Of a stretch of 64,000 nt of DNA, positions 16,048 through 24,576 are shown in pieces. The notes below the pieces were generated by a model. It was not told where the DNA came from, did no database searches, and worked only from the letters and a program-made list of their open reading frames with translations. Source of the DNA: Lujinxingia sediminis (GTDB taxonomy: Bacteria > Myxococcota_A > Bradymonadia > Bradymonadales > Bradymonadaceae). The stretch is from NCBI RefSeq assembly GCF_004005565.1, contig NZ_SADD01000001.1, positions 868,001 to 932,000 of the forward strand, given 5' to 3'. Every line of letters begins with the position of its first letter. The stretch's first letter is position 1. The position numbers and the translations under genes are program-made.

Positions 16048-19000
16048 ATGATCTGGTCGCGTGCGTTTCGATCGTTCTGCTCGGTTCTCATCGTTGCGGG
16101 TGTGTCTGCGAGCTTCATCTCAGGCTGCTCAGGTGACCCTTCAGATGCTGAAGACGTCGTCACATCGGTACAAACGACGCCGATCGACGGGTTGTTGCTG
16201 CTCTCTTACAACTCAGTAAGTGAGCATATCGCGCTGTTGGACCCCTCCACCGGGAAGATGTCGCCGATGTACGCCATGCGCTCGGCGGCCGGCGTCGCTA
16301 TCTCGCCGGACAGCTCGCGGGTGGCTTATGTCGATGACTTCGGAATCACGATTGCGCGCGTCGTCGTCAACGGCAGTGGTCCTATGCTGGTGGAGGAAAA
16401 GAAGTTCGCGCAGACGCGAAACATCATGTCGCAATGGACTCTGCGCTGGACCCCCGATGGGCGAAGGCTCGTGTTTGATGACGGTTTCATCGATCCCGAT
16501 CAGGAGATCGTCTATCCGTGCCCGGGCCTTGACCCGCTGCGAGTTCGCTACGCGACGGTGATTCCGGGCAGCCATGACGTTGTCTGTCAGACGAATTACA
16601 CGCTGCGCCGCGATGACCAGATCATCACCTCCGGGGCCTTTGGCTTCCCAACCTCCGATGGGCAGCTGCTCCAGAACGGAACCGTCGTCGCTCACGGTGC
16701 GCAGCCGGTGCCCCTACCCGAGGTTGGCGCCAACACCGTCCCTGCCTTGCCGGAGGGCTCGTTTGCGAACTTTCCGCCCGGTGTTCACGGCAAGTACATC
16801 GTTGAAGAGGCCGCAGGGTTCGTGACGCTTTATAAGGTCGAGGAGAATCTCGGTGCGCCTGCCGACGGCAGCGTGATCTCCACTGGCGTCGAAGTGTCCG
16901 GGGCGTCCAGCGGCGCATCTGAAACCTGGCCATTGGCGGAGGCGTTGATGCCCTGGTTCACCGACGGGGAGGGCCGGCGCTTCACGCATCTGGGAACTTC
17001 GCCGGATGGGGAAGAGGTCTTTTACGGGATTGTCTCGTATGTCATTGAGTCCGATCTCACCACCAACGTGCTGCGGGAGACTCCCGTGGAAGGGGCGCTG
17101 GTGGGGATCCGTCGCGACGGGACCTCGCGCGGTTTTCGGACCTCGACTCTGGGGCGCACGACCATCGCTGGCGGTGGCCTGCCGGATCCCGGTGAGAGGT
17201 TGAATCAGATTCCGCCGCATCTGATGCCGGGCCTGGTCATGTCGTTTGGTAATGGCGACACGCTCGTTGCCATCGATATCGACATCAACGGGCGTCCCGA
17301 CTCCTGGATTGGATGGCGCGGTGGCGAGCCGTGGCTTGGCGAGCGCATTGGCATGGTGTCGCCCGATGGCCGCGACTTTGCGACGGTTGTCGACGAGGGG
17401 ACGACGGTGCCGCGCAAGCTCTGCGTTTCTCGGATCTCCGAGGGCCTGCGCACGCAGTGCCTGGACGTCCCTTACGACTTCACGCACGCCCGCGTGCTCG
17501 GCATCGTGGGCGTGGGGAGCGATGCAGGTTATGCAGGCGACGCGCCGCGCATCCTGCATACCTCGCGTGCTGCGGCGTATCCCGGATCGACCGTGGAGGT
17601 CTTTGGCGTGCGCTTTGGTCAGAGTGGGGAGTTGTTCATCGGGGACATGGCGGTCCCGCAGTCGGCGATCACGGAGTGGACCTATCGCCGCATTGCGTTT
17701 GTGATGGACGCGGCGATGCCCCTGGAGGGGCCGCTGATGGTTCGCACGGACGCCGGCGATAGCGCGTCTCAACGCGAGTTCTGGCTCCATCGCACCACGC
17801 AGGTGCAGACCCCCTTTGACGATGTTCCCACGGGCCGGGTCGCGCTTGGTCAGGGACTCAACGCGCTCGAACTCGGGTCGCTCACCGAGTTCGAGTTTCA
17901 AACCGAAGGTCATCGGCGCTGGGTGCTCTCGCAGGACATGCATGACGATGAAGGACATTACTATGCGTTTGCTGAGGGCGCTTCGGAGACCTACCAGGAC
18001 AGTACCCGGCTGGTGAGTGGCGACTACAGTCGCGAGATGTTCTTTGAGCATGGCACGGGTTTAAGTGACGACTCGCGCTGGCAGCCGGTGGCCCTGCAGT
18101 ATCGCCAGCCCGGACTGCCGACGATCATCGCCCGCGAGCTCGGAGTGCTGCGTGCGCTTGGCCCCAACGGGCGCTTTATGGTTCCCCGGGAAGAGCGCGT
18201 TCTGCTGGTGGAGCCCTCGACTCAGGACCGCTGGTCCTTCTCGCGTCCTGTGGAAGATGGCAGCGGGATCTGGCGGGTGCGCGAAAACCGCGGATTTCCG
18301 TCGCGTCTGCTGCGTCAGACGGGCTGGAATCGGATCGAGCAGCCCCCTGAGATGCGTGCGGAGTACGCCCAGGAGGTCACGTCTTTGCCGATTGGCATGT
18401 CGGCCGTGGAGCAGGCCGGCGATGTGATGATCACGACCGGAAGCGTCGGCGGCGTGGGCGCCTACGCGATGAGCAGCGACCGGGGCGCAACGTTTGGGGA
18501 GCCCGTCGCAGTGCCGACCGTTGCAGGGCAGTTGCGAGAGCCTATTCGGGTGCACGCTTCAAGCGGCACGTTTTTCCTGGTGTTTAGCAGCCCGACGAAT
18601 GCGCCCGGCCTGAGTGGGGTGCACGTGATCACGCTCGATGGAACGTTCATCGAGCTCGTCGGAGATCTTCCGAACGGACAGCTCGGGGGCGGGCTTTCGC
18701 CCGATATTCGACCGCTGACCTATGCGGAGCGCGAGGGGGAAGTGCTCGTCTATTTTCCGCAAACGAATGTGCTGGTTCGTGCCGACCTCTCCGACTTCTC
18801 GCCAGCCGCCAACACGGTCTCCTGGGAGGTCGTGCCGAGTGCTGGGGCCGACGAGCAGGTGGTCAGTGTGTATTACGATGAAGATAGCCAAACCTTCTAC
18901 GCGCTCCTGGACGATGGCACGGTCATGAGCGCGAGCGAGGACTGGAGCGCTTGGTCAGGCGAGGACTTCGGGGTTGATCTGGCGCTGCCGACGCAGGTTG

Positions 19001-19134
19001 TTCCGCGCGGTCTGGGTCGCATGAGCGATGGCCGGTGGTTGATCGAGGCCAGGCTCTTTGACGCGCGATCTGGTGCGGCACCGCAGACTCCAAGCCCGCT
19101 GCGTCAGGAGGCGTTTCTGGTTTCTCCGCTCTGA
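16048..19134 (+). CDS. Large surface lipoprotein with beta-propeller-like and IPT/TIG segments, 1028 aa
   Basis: The signal peptide ends at lipobox FISGC (Cys27). The N-terminal third has WD40/PD40-like repeats (GVAISPDSSRVAYVDD, TLRWTPDGRRLVFDDG) as in TolB-type propellers. Around residues 505-580 an IPT/TIG-like Ig fold is seen (RAAAYPGSTVEVFGVRFG). The C-terminal third again has strand-loop repeats resembling a propeller (YAMSSDRGATFGEPVAVP, an Asp-box-like element). ATG 16048 follows aaaaggt. It is likely exported to the outer membrane; such proteins bind or sense extracellular polymers, but the ligand here is unknown. It stands alone, with no operon partner. Confidence 0.82.
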   Translation: MIWSRAFRSFCSVLIVAGVSASFISGCSGDPSDAEDVVTSVQTTPIDGLLLLSYNSVSEHIALLDPSTGKMSPMYAMRSAAGVAISPDSSRVAYVDDFGITIARVVVNGSGPMLVEEKKFAQTRNIMSQWTLRWTPDGRRLVFDDGFIDPDQEIVYPCPGLDPLRVRYATVIPGSHDVVCQTNYTLRRDDQIITSGAFGFPTSDGQLLQNGTVVAHGAQPVPLPEVGANTVPALPEGSFANFPPGVHGKYIVEEAAGFVTLYKVEENLGAPADGSVISTGVEVSGASSGASETWPLAEALMPWFTDGEGRRFTHLGTSPDGEEVFYGIVSYVIESDLTTNVLRETPVEGALVGIRRDGTSRGFRTSTLGRTTIAGGGLPDPGERLNQIPPHLMPGLVMSFGNGDTLVAIDIDINGRPDSWIGWRGGEPWLGERIGMVSPDGRDFATVVDEGTTVPRKLCVSRISEGLRTQCLDVPYDFTHARVLGIVGVGSDAGYAGDAPRILHTSRAAAYPGSTVEVFGVRFGQSGELFIGDMAVPQSAITEWTYRRIAFVMDAAMPLEGPLMVRTDAGDSASQREFWLHRTTQVQTPFDDVPTGRVALGQGLNALELGSLTEFEFQTEGHRRWVLSQDMHDDEGHYYAFAEGASETYQDSTRLVSGDYSREMFFEHGTGLSDDSRWQPVALQYRQPGLPTIIARELGVLRALGPNGRFMVPREERVLLVEPSTQDRWSFSRPVEDGSGIWRVRENRGFPSRLLRQTGWNRIEQPPEMRAEYAQEVTSLPIGMSAVEQAGDVMITTGSVGGVGAYAMSSDRGATFGEPVAVPTVAGQLREPIRVHASSGTFFLVFSSPTNAPGLSGVHVITLDGTFIELVGDLPNGQLGGGLSPDIRPLTYAEREGEVLVYFPQTNVLVRADLSDFSPAANTVSWEVVPSAGADEQVVSVYYDEDSQTFYALLDDGTVMSASEDWSAWSGEDFGVDLALPTQVVPRGLGRMSDGRWLIEARLFDARSGAAPQTPSPLRQEAFLVSPL

Positions 19135-19147
19135 GTCCGGCGGTGTG

Positions 19148-19282
19148 ATGCTCGACCGTCGATACACCAGGTGCAATCGCTTGTTCACGTCAGCCTGCAC
19201 CGGGCTCGCGCTCGGGATTCTCTTCCACATGCTTACGGGGTTTAAGAGTTGCGTGTGGATATCGTGCTTGACCCACATCTGA
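19148..19282 (+). pseudogene. DUF6122 remnant, copy C (internal deletion)
   Basis: A 44-codon frame keeps only the two ends of DUF6122. Its first part resembles the N-terminal QSLVHYSLHL region (cgcttgttcacgtcagcctgcac at DNA level shows the likeness) and its second half GILFHMLTGFKSCVWISCL matches GLLFHMVTDFQDCVWMACL. The central spans are missing. It lies just before the first cupin gene, as the intact DUF6122 gene at 28864 lies before the second cupin block. Confidence 0.65.
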
Positions 19283-19327
19283 TGGTCGACGACGAGCAGC
19301 GGTGTCAGGTTGGTGAGTTTAGTTGTC

Positions 19328-19341
19328 ATAATGGTGATTAT
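19328..19341. promoter_or_regulatory. Inverted repeat ataat-N4-attat, block 1
   Basis: ataat (19328-19332) and attat (19337-19341) form a perfect inverted repeat, embedded in ttgtcataat....attatcgtg. The same arrangement occurs at 30541-30554 after the second cupin gene. The conservation in otherwise diverged DNA suggests a protein-binding site. Confidence 0.5.
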
Positions 19342-19367
19342 CGTGGGCGCGTCGTCTGGAGGGTTGC

Positions 19368-19721
19368 TCAGGTCGTGCCCAGGGTCAGCACAAACACGCT
19401 GTCCTCAAGCGCATGCACGTCATGGGGGAGGTCTCTGCCCAGGGGCAGAAGGTTGCCGGCCGCCAGCTCCACCTGGCGATCGGGAAGTTGCAGGCGCAGT
19501 CTGCCGCTCAGGCAGTGGATGGTCACCGTGGCGCTGGCGTGGTGCTCAGCGATGGTGCGGTCGCCGGCCAGGGCGATGATGACCACGCGAAGATCCGGGG
19601 TGTGTACGAGGGTGCGCGCGATCTGGCCTTTGCGCTGGTAGAGGTCGTCGGCTCGGAACTCAGCGGCGAGGTCGTTGAGGTCGATAAGGTGTCCGCTATC
19701 GGGAGCGTTCAGGCTGCTCAT
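19368..19721 (-). CDS. Cupin-domain protein, block 1
   Basis: The 117-residue protein carries a cupin beta-barrel: HHASATVTIHCLSGRLRL around residues 60-77, then LPDRQVELAAGNLLPLG and the closing strand DSVFVLTLG. Only some of the metal-ligand His residues of classical cupins are present (HH near residue 60, H near the end of motif 2). The start at 19721 (MSSLNAP) has ggagg five bases upstream, and an ATG at 19733 is less likely. It is divergent from a group III truncated haemoglobin gene with a conserved intergenic element. Paralog at 30580. A role in redox or nitrosative stress is inferred from the neighbours only. Confidence 0.85.
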   Translation of the reverse strand: MSSLNAPDSGHLIDLNDLAAEFRADDLYQRKGQIARTLVHTPDLRVVIIALAGDRTIAEHHASATVTIHCLSGRLRLQLPDRQVELAAGNLLPLGRDLPHDVHALEDSVFVLTLGTT

Positions 19722-19753
19722 GGTGTCCTCCATAGTGGTGTGCGTAATAAAAT

Positions 19754-19772
19754 CTACTTGAGGGGATTAAAT
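19754..19772. promoter_or_regulatory. Conserved intergenic element ctacttg-N4-gattaaat, block 1
   Basis: ctacttg, four variable bases, gattaaat is shared with 30963-30981 in the equivalent divergent intergenic region, while most of the surrounding DNA has diverged. It probably forms part of the promoter/operator of the cupin and haemoglobin genes. Confidence 0.5.
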
Positions 19773-19868
19773 TCGAGGCTAGTCTGGGCAAGGGGGTAGC
19801 GCATCGCTTCGTTGAGAGCCAGATCGGCTGCTGGCGTTCGTCTGAAAACCCATGTGCAGGTGTGGACC

Positions 19869-20291
19869 ATGCTAAGACCCGTTACTCCCAAAGTTGAAGA
19901 GCGCCGCGAGCGCTTCTCGATTGCCGATATCAACCTGATGGTGCACACCTTCTACGCGCAGGTGCGCGAGGATGACGCGCTGGGGCCGATCTTTGATCGC
20001 CGCATCGACAGTTGGCCCGAGCATCTGGAGCGGATGGTGTTCTTCTGGCGCGCGGTCTTGCGCTCCGAGCCCACCTTTACGATGTCGGAGCGTGGGGCGC
20101 CGCCGGTGTTGCACTGGTCGATGGAGGAGGTTGAGCGCCACCACTATCAGCGCTGGCTCTCGCTCTTCTCGGAGTTGGTTGAGGGCATCTACGAGCCTGA
20201 CGACGCCGAGCAGGTGTTTGCAGCGGCCAGCCGCATCGCGGAGGCTTTCTCGCTTTATCTGCCTGCGGATGCGAACGAGGGTGAGCCATGA
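19869..20291 (+). CDS. Group III truncated haemoglobin, block 1
   Basis: The 140-residue protein fits the 2-on-2 globin family, group III (as in Campylobacter Ctb). FSIADINLMVHTFYAQVRED and LGPIFDRRI at residues 16-45 form helices B/C, LERMVFFWRAVLRSEPTF is helix E, and PPVLHWS places a likely proximal His at residue 82. These haems bind O2 or NO and usually protect against nitrosative stress or supply a redox function. ATG 19869 gives the same length as the paralog at 31080. Its stop overlaps the start of the next gene (ATGA), so it is translationally coupled to a Cys-rich regulator. Confidence 0.9.
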   Translation: MLRPVTPKVEERRERFSIADINLMVHTFYAQVREDDALGPIFDRRIDSWPEHLERMVFFWRAVLRSEPTFTMSERGAPPVLHWSMEEVERHHYQRWLSLFSELVEGIYEPDDAEQVFAAASRIAEAFSLYLPADANEGEP

Positions 20292-20944
20292 GCACGGAGG
20301 GGTTGAGCGATTCGCGGCGAGTCGTTCTGGATGTGTTGCGCCGGCATCGGGCCTCCACGATCGATGCGGTGGTCGAGGAGTCGGGGCTTTCCAAGACGGC
20401 GGTGCGGGCGCATCTGGTGCGTCTGGAGCGGGACGGAGCGGTGGAACGTACGTCGCTGGAACTTGAGGGGCCGGGGCGGCCGCCAGTCGCGTTCTCGCTC
20501 ACCGAGCAGGGGGCTGCGCTTTTTCCGAGCAGCGACGCGGCGATGCTCTCCGGGCTGCTCGAGTACCTGAAGGGGCAGGGCGCCGGTGAGCTTGTGGAAG
20601 GGTATTTCGCCGAGGTCTGGGCGGGTCGAGCGATGGATGTCTTGGAGGAGCTTCAGGCCCCGGACTTTCGGAACTCGCCGCTTGTCGAGAGGTTGCGGGC
20701 GTTGGAGGCGGTGCTCAAGCGTAGCGACTTTATGCCGCGGATTGAGCGTGAGGTGGACGGGAGCGGCACGGAACACGTGCGCGTCTGCGAGTGCAACTGC
20801 CCCCTTCCGGCGGCGGCGCGGGCCGGTCGCGCCCCGTGCCGACTCGAGGTTCAGTTTCTCTCCGAAGTCATCGGTGCACGTCCCTCGTCGGTGCAGATTT
20901 GCACAAAGCGCCGGGAGCCCTGCGTCGTTGAGTTTGAGTTCTAG
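20288..20944 (+). CDS. SufR/COG2345-like HTH regulator with a Cys-rich C-terminus, block 1
   Basis: A winged-helix DNA-binding domain occupies residues 1-75 (STIDAVVEESGLSKTAVRAHL as recognition unit, then DGAVERTSLELEGPGRPP as wing). The C-terminal part has six cysteines, C167-x-C169-x-C171, C184, C205 and C212, typical of COG2345/SufR-like regulators that bind a [4Fe-4S] cluster and report Fe-S or NO status. Residues between are helical. It overlaps the haemoglobin gene by 4 bp. Near 20826 its sequence suddenly becomes almost identical to the paralog at 31499. The extra t before the stop ends it seven residues earlier than the paralog. Confidence 0.85.
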   Translation: MSTEGLSDSRRVVLDVLRRHRASTIDAVVEESGLSKTAVRAHLVRLERDGAVERTSLELEGPGRPPVAFSLTEQGAALFPSSDAAMLSGLLEYLKGQGAGELVEGYFAEVWAGRAMDVLEELQAPDFRNSPLVERLRALEAVLKRSDFMPRIEREVDGSGTEHVRVCECNCPLPAAARAGRAPCRLEVQFLSEVIGARPSSVQICTKRREPCVVEFEF

Positions 20945-20971
20945 AGGTAGCGCTGGCGCGTGACGGTACAC

Positions 20972-21259
20972 TCAGCCCTCCGGCACGGTATCCATGAGGA
21001 ACTGAAGCGTCCGGCGCAACTCGCCGCGCATCGCTTCGACGCGTTGCGCCGCACAAAGTTGGAAGAGCATCATCTCGAGCCGAGTCTCCAGCGCCTCCAG
21101 GGTAGTTTGAGCGCCGGAGGATTCGGTGTCTTCATCGTCGAACATCGCCCGCAGGGTGTTCACCCGGGCGATCAGCTCTTCGCCATCCAGCATATCGATG
21201 AACTCCAGATCGCGCAGGAGGTGCAGGGCGAAGGCTCGTTGTTCCGACGAGAGTGCCAT
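20972..21259 (-). CDS. Conserved 95-residue helical protein, block 1
   Basis: A 95-residue acidic protein, predominantly helical with a heptad-like pattern (LHLLRDLEFIDMLDGEEL, then TLEALETRLEMMLFQLCA). It has no membrane segment and no family I recognise. The ATG has agga eight bases upstream. It is convergent with the SufR-like gene, only 27 bp away. The copy at 32182 differs by one residue (Ala for Thr in AF-A/T-LHLL), so selection or recent copying has kept both. Confidence 0.7.
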   Translation of the reverse strand: MALSSEQRAFALHLLRDLEFIDMLDGEELIARVNTLRAMFDDEDTESSGAQTTLEALETRLEMMLFQLCAAQRVEAMRGELRRTLQFLMDTVPEG

Positions 21260-21437
21260 CCGAGGTTCCTGCAGGGCCCTTGAGCCGGGTTTGGATCAGG
21301 GGAGTTGCGAGTCTGGGCTGAAATCGTGAAGGTTCCGGAGAGTTAACGCAACTGCACGTCAGGCAACGCTGTCGGGCCTGGCGAAGGCTGCGCGTTTGGT
21401 TTTGGAGCTGTGCGGCACAGGCTCAAAAGGAAGTAAG

Positions 21438-21860
21438 ATGAAGAACACCGGTGATGTGAATTCTTATCTCGAAGATGGTTGCGGGCGTTGTCAGCACTAC
21501 CAGACCCCCGAATGCAAAGTGCATCAGTGGGCTGATGCTCTGCGGGCTATCCGTGAGCTTGTTCAGAGCACGGAGCTCGACGAGCAGCTTAAGTGGGGGT
21601 CTCCCTGCTACTCGCTGGATGGGCAGAATGTGGTGATGATTGGCGCGTATCGCGACAACTGCGTGTTGAGCTTTTTGAAAGGCGCGGCGTTGCCAGACCC
21701 GACGAACATTCTGGAGAAGCCGGGGCCCAACACCCGTTATTCGAGGGTGGTGCGATTTCGGTCGGTGGACGAGGTCAGGGAGCGTCGCGAGGCGCTGACG
21801 CAGCTGCTCTGCACGAGGCGAACATTTTTGAGCGATCGGGTCAAGAGGTGCAGGTTGACG
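21438..21860 (+). pseudogene. YdeI/DUF1801-like protein, truncated copy in block 1
   Basis: From ATG 21438 (aggaag upstream) the frame matches the intact gene at 32648 through the DUF1801 domain (WADALRAIRELVQ, LKWGSPCYSLDG, NVVMIGAYRDNCVLSFLKG). Two extra bases near 21811 shift the frame after ALTQLL. After 21860 the DNA no longer matches the paralog at all and leads into the 3' end of the LRR gene. The C-terminal OmdA-like part is missing. This is a dead copy marking the end of the duplicated segment. Confidence 0.85.
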
Positions 21861-21935
21861 TCAGCGCTCGCCCTCTCGGCTCGCACCCCGAAGCGCCGCT
21901 CCGATGGCGGACGGACCTCCGGGGTGCAGAGACGC

Positions 21936-22928
21936 TCAGGCCCAGGCGGCGCGAAGTCGTGCTCCAAAGGCCTCTCGTTCGTCATCGGAGAGCGCGGCGT
22001 ACGCCTGTTTCGTACACGTGAGGCGAAGGCGGTTGACGCTGGCAAGCGCAGGGTCGACCGAGGTGAGAGGCGCGTTTACGTCGAGCGACTGGAGGGAGTC
22101 CGCTGGCAAGGGCGGCAAGGCGGGGAGCGCGTCTCCGAGCACCACGTGCTCGAGTGCCGGGGCTTCAAAGGTCTTCGGGAGCTTTTTGAGGGGGCCGAAG
22201 TTCTCGAGTTCGCGTAGCTGCGGCCACGACACGTCGGGAAGCTTTTTGACCTTGCCTCCCCGAATCACCAGCGCGCGAAGGTTGGCGTGCTGCGCCAACC
22301 CGACTGGAATCTCGGTGAGAGGAACCATGTCCGTCTCAACGCGCTCAAGCGCAGCGAGTGTGTCGAGTCCGTCCGGAAGCACCTTGAGCTTCTTGGTCCA
22401 GACGAGTCGAAGGGTCTGCAGTGCGGTGAGCCCTGATAGGTCCGGGAGGTGAGTGATCGGGGCGTTGACGATCACGAGAGTGCGAAGGTTCGGTAGCGAG
22501 CCGAGGTCTTCAGGGAGAGACGCGATCTTTTTGCCTTTGATCGTCAGCTCTTCGAGAGCTTTTAGTTGTCCAATCCCGTCCGGAAGCGCGGTGACTTTCT
22601 CATCAACGAAGAGCGTGCGAAGCGTCGAGATGCGATAGACGCCTGGCCAATCCGCGAATTGACTCGTTTCGATGCGCACGCTGCGCAGGGACGTGAGTCG
22701 GGCGATCGAATCGGGAAGACGGACCGCTTTTTTTGCGAAGTCGGAGATTCGAATCGACTCGGCGTCGTCGACCAGGCCGGTCGCGATAAGCTCGTCGAGG
22801 TGCTCAGTCGTGCCCGCGGGGCTAAACGAGAGTTCGCGGATGCTCGGGTACCACAGAAGCCGAGTGCCTCGCGGGATTTCGGGATTGCCCTCGGGCGGAT
22901 AGACGAAGACGAATGGCGGAAAGGTCAT
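21936..22928 (-). CDS. Leucine-rich repeat protein, 330 aa
   Basis: Starting at ATG 22928 (gaggaa upstream) the protein begins MTFPPFVFVYPPEGN and lacks a clear signal peptide. About eight LRR units follow, for example LPDGIGQLKALEELTIKG, LPEDLGSLPNLRTLVIV and LPDGLDTLAALERVETDM, of the L-P-x-x-(I/L)-x-x-L-x-x-L type found in bacterial LRR proteins of the shoc/ROCO kind. The C-terminal part (AYAALSDDEREAFGARL) is helical. LRR arcs usually mediate protein binding; the partner is unknown. It is oriented against the YdeI remnant and lies next to the IS256 insertion. Confidence 0.86.
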   Translation of the reverse strand: MTFPPFVFVYPPEGNPEIPRGTRLLWYPSIRELSFSPAGTTEHLDELIATGLVDDAESIRISDFAKKAVRLPDSIARLTSLRSVRIETSQFADWPGVYRISTLRTLFVDEKVTALPDGIGQLKALEELTIKGKKIASLPEDLGSLPNLRTLVIVNAPITHLPDLSGLTALQTLRLVWTKKLKVLPDGLDTLAALERVETDMVPLTEIPVGLAQHANLRALVIRGGKVKKLPDVSWPQLRELENFGPLKKLPKTFEAPALEHVVLGDALPALPPLPADSLQSLDVNAPLTSVDPALASVNRLRLTCTKQAYAALSDDEREAFGARLRAAWA

Positions 22929-23131
22929 GCGTTCCTCGGGATGCAGGGACAGAAAAGCTGGGGGTGAGGAGAAAATATTACGTGAGCCCGAATCCGGGCT
23001 CAACTCCGGCGCAATGGCTCGATGGGGCTGACGACGTTCTTCGATGTGCACGACCCGTGTCGACGTCCTGCCGAGGCGCTGCCCGGCCGTGGCCGGTGCC
23101 TCGGAGCTCGGGGGAACGCTGACGACAGACA

Positions 23132-23139
23132 GGCCTGAC
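23132..23139. repeat. Target-site duplication ggcctgac, left
   Basis: The 8-bp direct repeat ggcctgac flanks the IS element on its left, matching 24569-24576. Eight bases is the usual duplication length for IS256-family elements. Confidence 0.9.
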
Positions 23140-24568
23140 GGGTGTGCAAGCAATTTCGTGTACGACCCTTCGGCTCTTCTTAACTATCCGCGCGGCCTTC
23201 CCACGGAACGTAGTTTGGAACGCGGTCTTGAAACGTCAGTTCAAGCTCAGAGCGAATGGCAGCCCAGTCGCTGCGGGGTAGCTTGAATCCGTCGTGAATC
23301 TCACGCAGCTTCAGGGTAATCAGACGCAGAGCACTGTCGTGATTGGGGAAGCTGCTCTTGGTTTTGGTGACTTTGCGTATCTGGCGGTGGAGGTTTTCGA
23401 CCATGTTTGTGGTGTAGACCATCCGCCGCAATGCGTAGCCGTAGGTCCACAAGTTCTCCAGGTGAGGCAGGGCATTTTTCCACACATCGCAGAGGTGGGG
23501 CTCTTTTCGACGCCACTTCTCCTGGAGTTGTTGCAGCGCAAACTTCGCTGCTTCGAAGGAGACGGCCTGATAGATAGCGCGTACATCGGCGGAGGCCTCC
23601 TGGCGTAGTTTGCTGGGCACATAGCGCATGCTGTTGCGAATCAGATGCACCACGCAACGCTGGAAGCGAGTCTGCGGGAAATTCGTGGCCACGGCCTGCT
23701 CCATCCCGCTGAGGCCGTCGGCGCAGAGGATGAAAATGTCCTCCACTCCTCGCCGCTTCAGGTCGAGCAACACTTGATGCCAGAAGCTCGCGCTCTCCGA
23801 TTTCTGCCCTTCGCCGGCCATCCAGACCCCGAGAATCTGGCGGATTCCCTCGCAGTTGTAGCCTACTGCCGTGTAGACCGCGGTGCGCTCAACACCGCTC
23901 TCGTGGCGTGTATTTACATAGAGGGCGTCGACAAAAATACAGGGCCAGACTGCCTCCAAAGGACGGTTTCGCCACGTAATAAGCTCCGGCTCAACCCTGG
24001 CAACCACCCGGCTCACCAGTCCGTCGTCGACCTCGATATTGTAGAGTTCCTCAATATGATGGTGAATGTCTCGCTGCGACATACCACTGGTGTAAAGCGA
24101 GAGAATCTGTCCGGCGATAGTCTCGCTGAGCTGCCCGTGCTTGGGCACAACCCGGGGCAAAAAGCTGCCTTCCCGGTCCCGCGGCACCGAGATGGGCACC
24201 TCCCCAAATTGCGTCTTTAAGACCTTGCTTCCATAACCATTTCGCCGGTTGCCAAAGCGCAGAGCCTCACTCTCGCGCTCCCCCCATCCGTAGCCCAGAT
24301 GATGCTCCTGCTCGGCCTCCAACATGAGCTCCACGAACCTCCCCAACAGCTCTGACATCGGCGAAGAGCTCACGACCTGACCCAGCGTCATCTGCTCTCT
24401 GGCAGCCTCACGGGCCATCGGCCGTAACAACTCCTCAAGCGCTTCGGGGAGCATCCGTTCATCAGCACTTCTTCGGCGACCACCACGGCGATTCTTCGTC
24501 ATGACCAACTCCAAAAATTGACCAGCTTTGGATTAGAACATGCCGTACACAGAAAGTCTTACACTCCC
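23140..24568. mobile_element. IS256-family insertion sequence, 1429 bp, with terminal inverted repeats
   Basis: The left end (gggtgtgcaagcaatttcg from 23140) and the reverse complement of the right end (gggagtgtaagactttctg from 24568) form an imperfect terminal inverted repeat of about 25 bp, both reaching gtgtacg. The 8-bp direct repeat ggcctgac flanks both ends, so the element arrived by transposition and has not moved flanks since. The single transposase gene is intact. Only one copy lies in this window. Confidence 0.93.
23180..24502 (-). CDS. IS256-family transposase
   Basis: The 440-residue protein has the IS256/mutator transposase features: DDE residues D192 (FVDALYV), D262 (ADGLSGM) and E369 (NMVEN), with the C2-H motif QRCVVHLI (C283, H286) between the second D and the E. 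The N-terminal domain is rich in Arg. The start at ATG 24502 gives a usual length for the family (about 400-440). No frameshift or stop is seen, so the enzyme may still be active. It acts on the terminal repeats of its own element. Confidence 0.95.
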   Translation of the reverse strand: MTKNRRGGRRRSADERMLPEALEELLRPMAREAAREQMTLGQVVSSSPMSELLGRFVELMLEAEQEHHLGYGWGERESEALRFGNRRNGYGSKVLKTQFGEVPISVPRDREGSFLPRVVPKHGQLSETIAGQILSLYTSGMSQRDIHHHIEELYNIEVDDGLVSRVVARVEPELITWRNRPLEAVWPCIFVDALYVNTRHESGVERTAVYTAVGYNCEGIRQILGVWMAGEGQKSESASFWHQVLLDLKRRGVEDIFILCADGLSGMEQAVATNFPQTRFQRCVVHLIRNSMRYVPSKLRQEASADVRAIYQAVSFEAAKFALQQLQEKWRRKEPHLCDVWKNALPHLENLWTYGYALRRMVYTTNMVENLHRQIRKVTKTKSSFPNHDSALRLITLKLREIHDGFKLPRSDWAAIRSELELTFQDRVPNYVPWEGRADS

Positions 24569-24576
24569 GGCCTGAC
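24569..24576. repeat. Target-site duplication ggcctgac, right
   Basis: Right-hand copy of the 8-bp duplication; identical to 23132-23139. Confidence 0.9.

Larger units (their letters stand above)
20826..21860. repeat. Near-identical long repeat, left copy
   Basis: About 1,035 bp match 32037-33068 with only scattered differences, covering the last quarter of the SufR-like gene, the 95-residue gene and most of the YdeI-like gene. Sequence to the left in both blocks has diverged much more. The right limit is abrupt. Confidence 0.88.

Noticed and set aside
16714-18051. Minus-strand frame of 445 codons
   Set aside because: Antisense to the 1028-residue lipoprotein gene, His/Arg-rich and without motifs.
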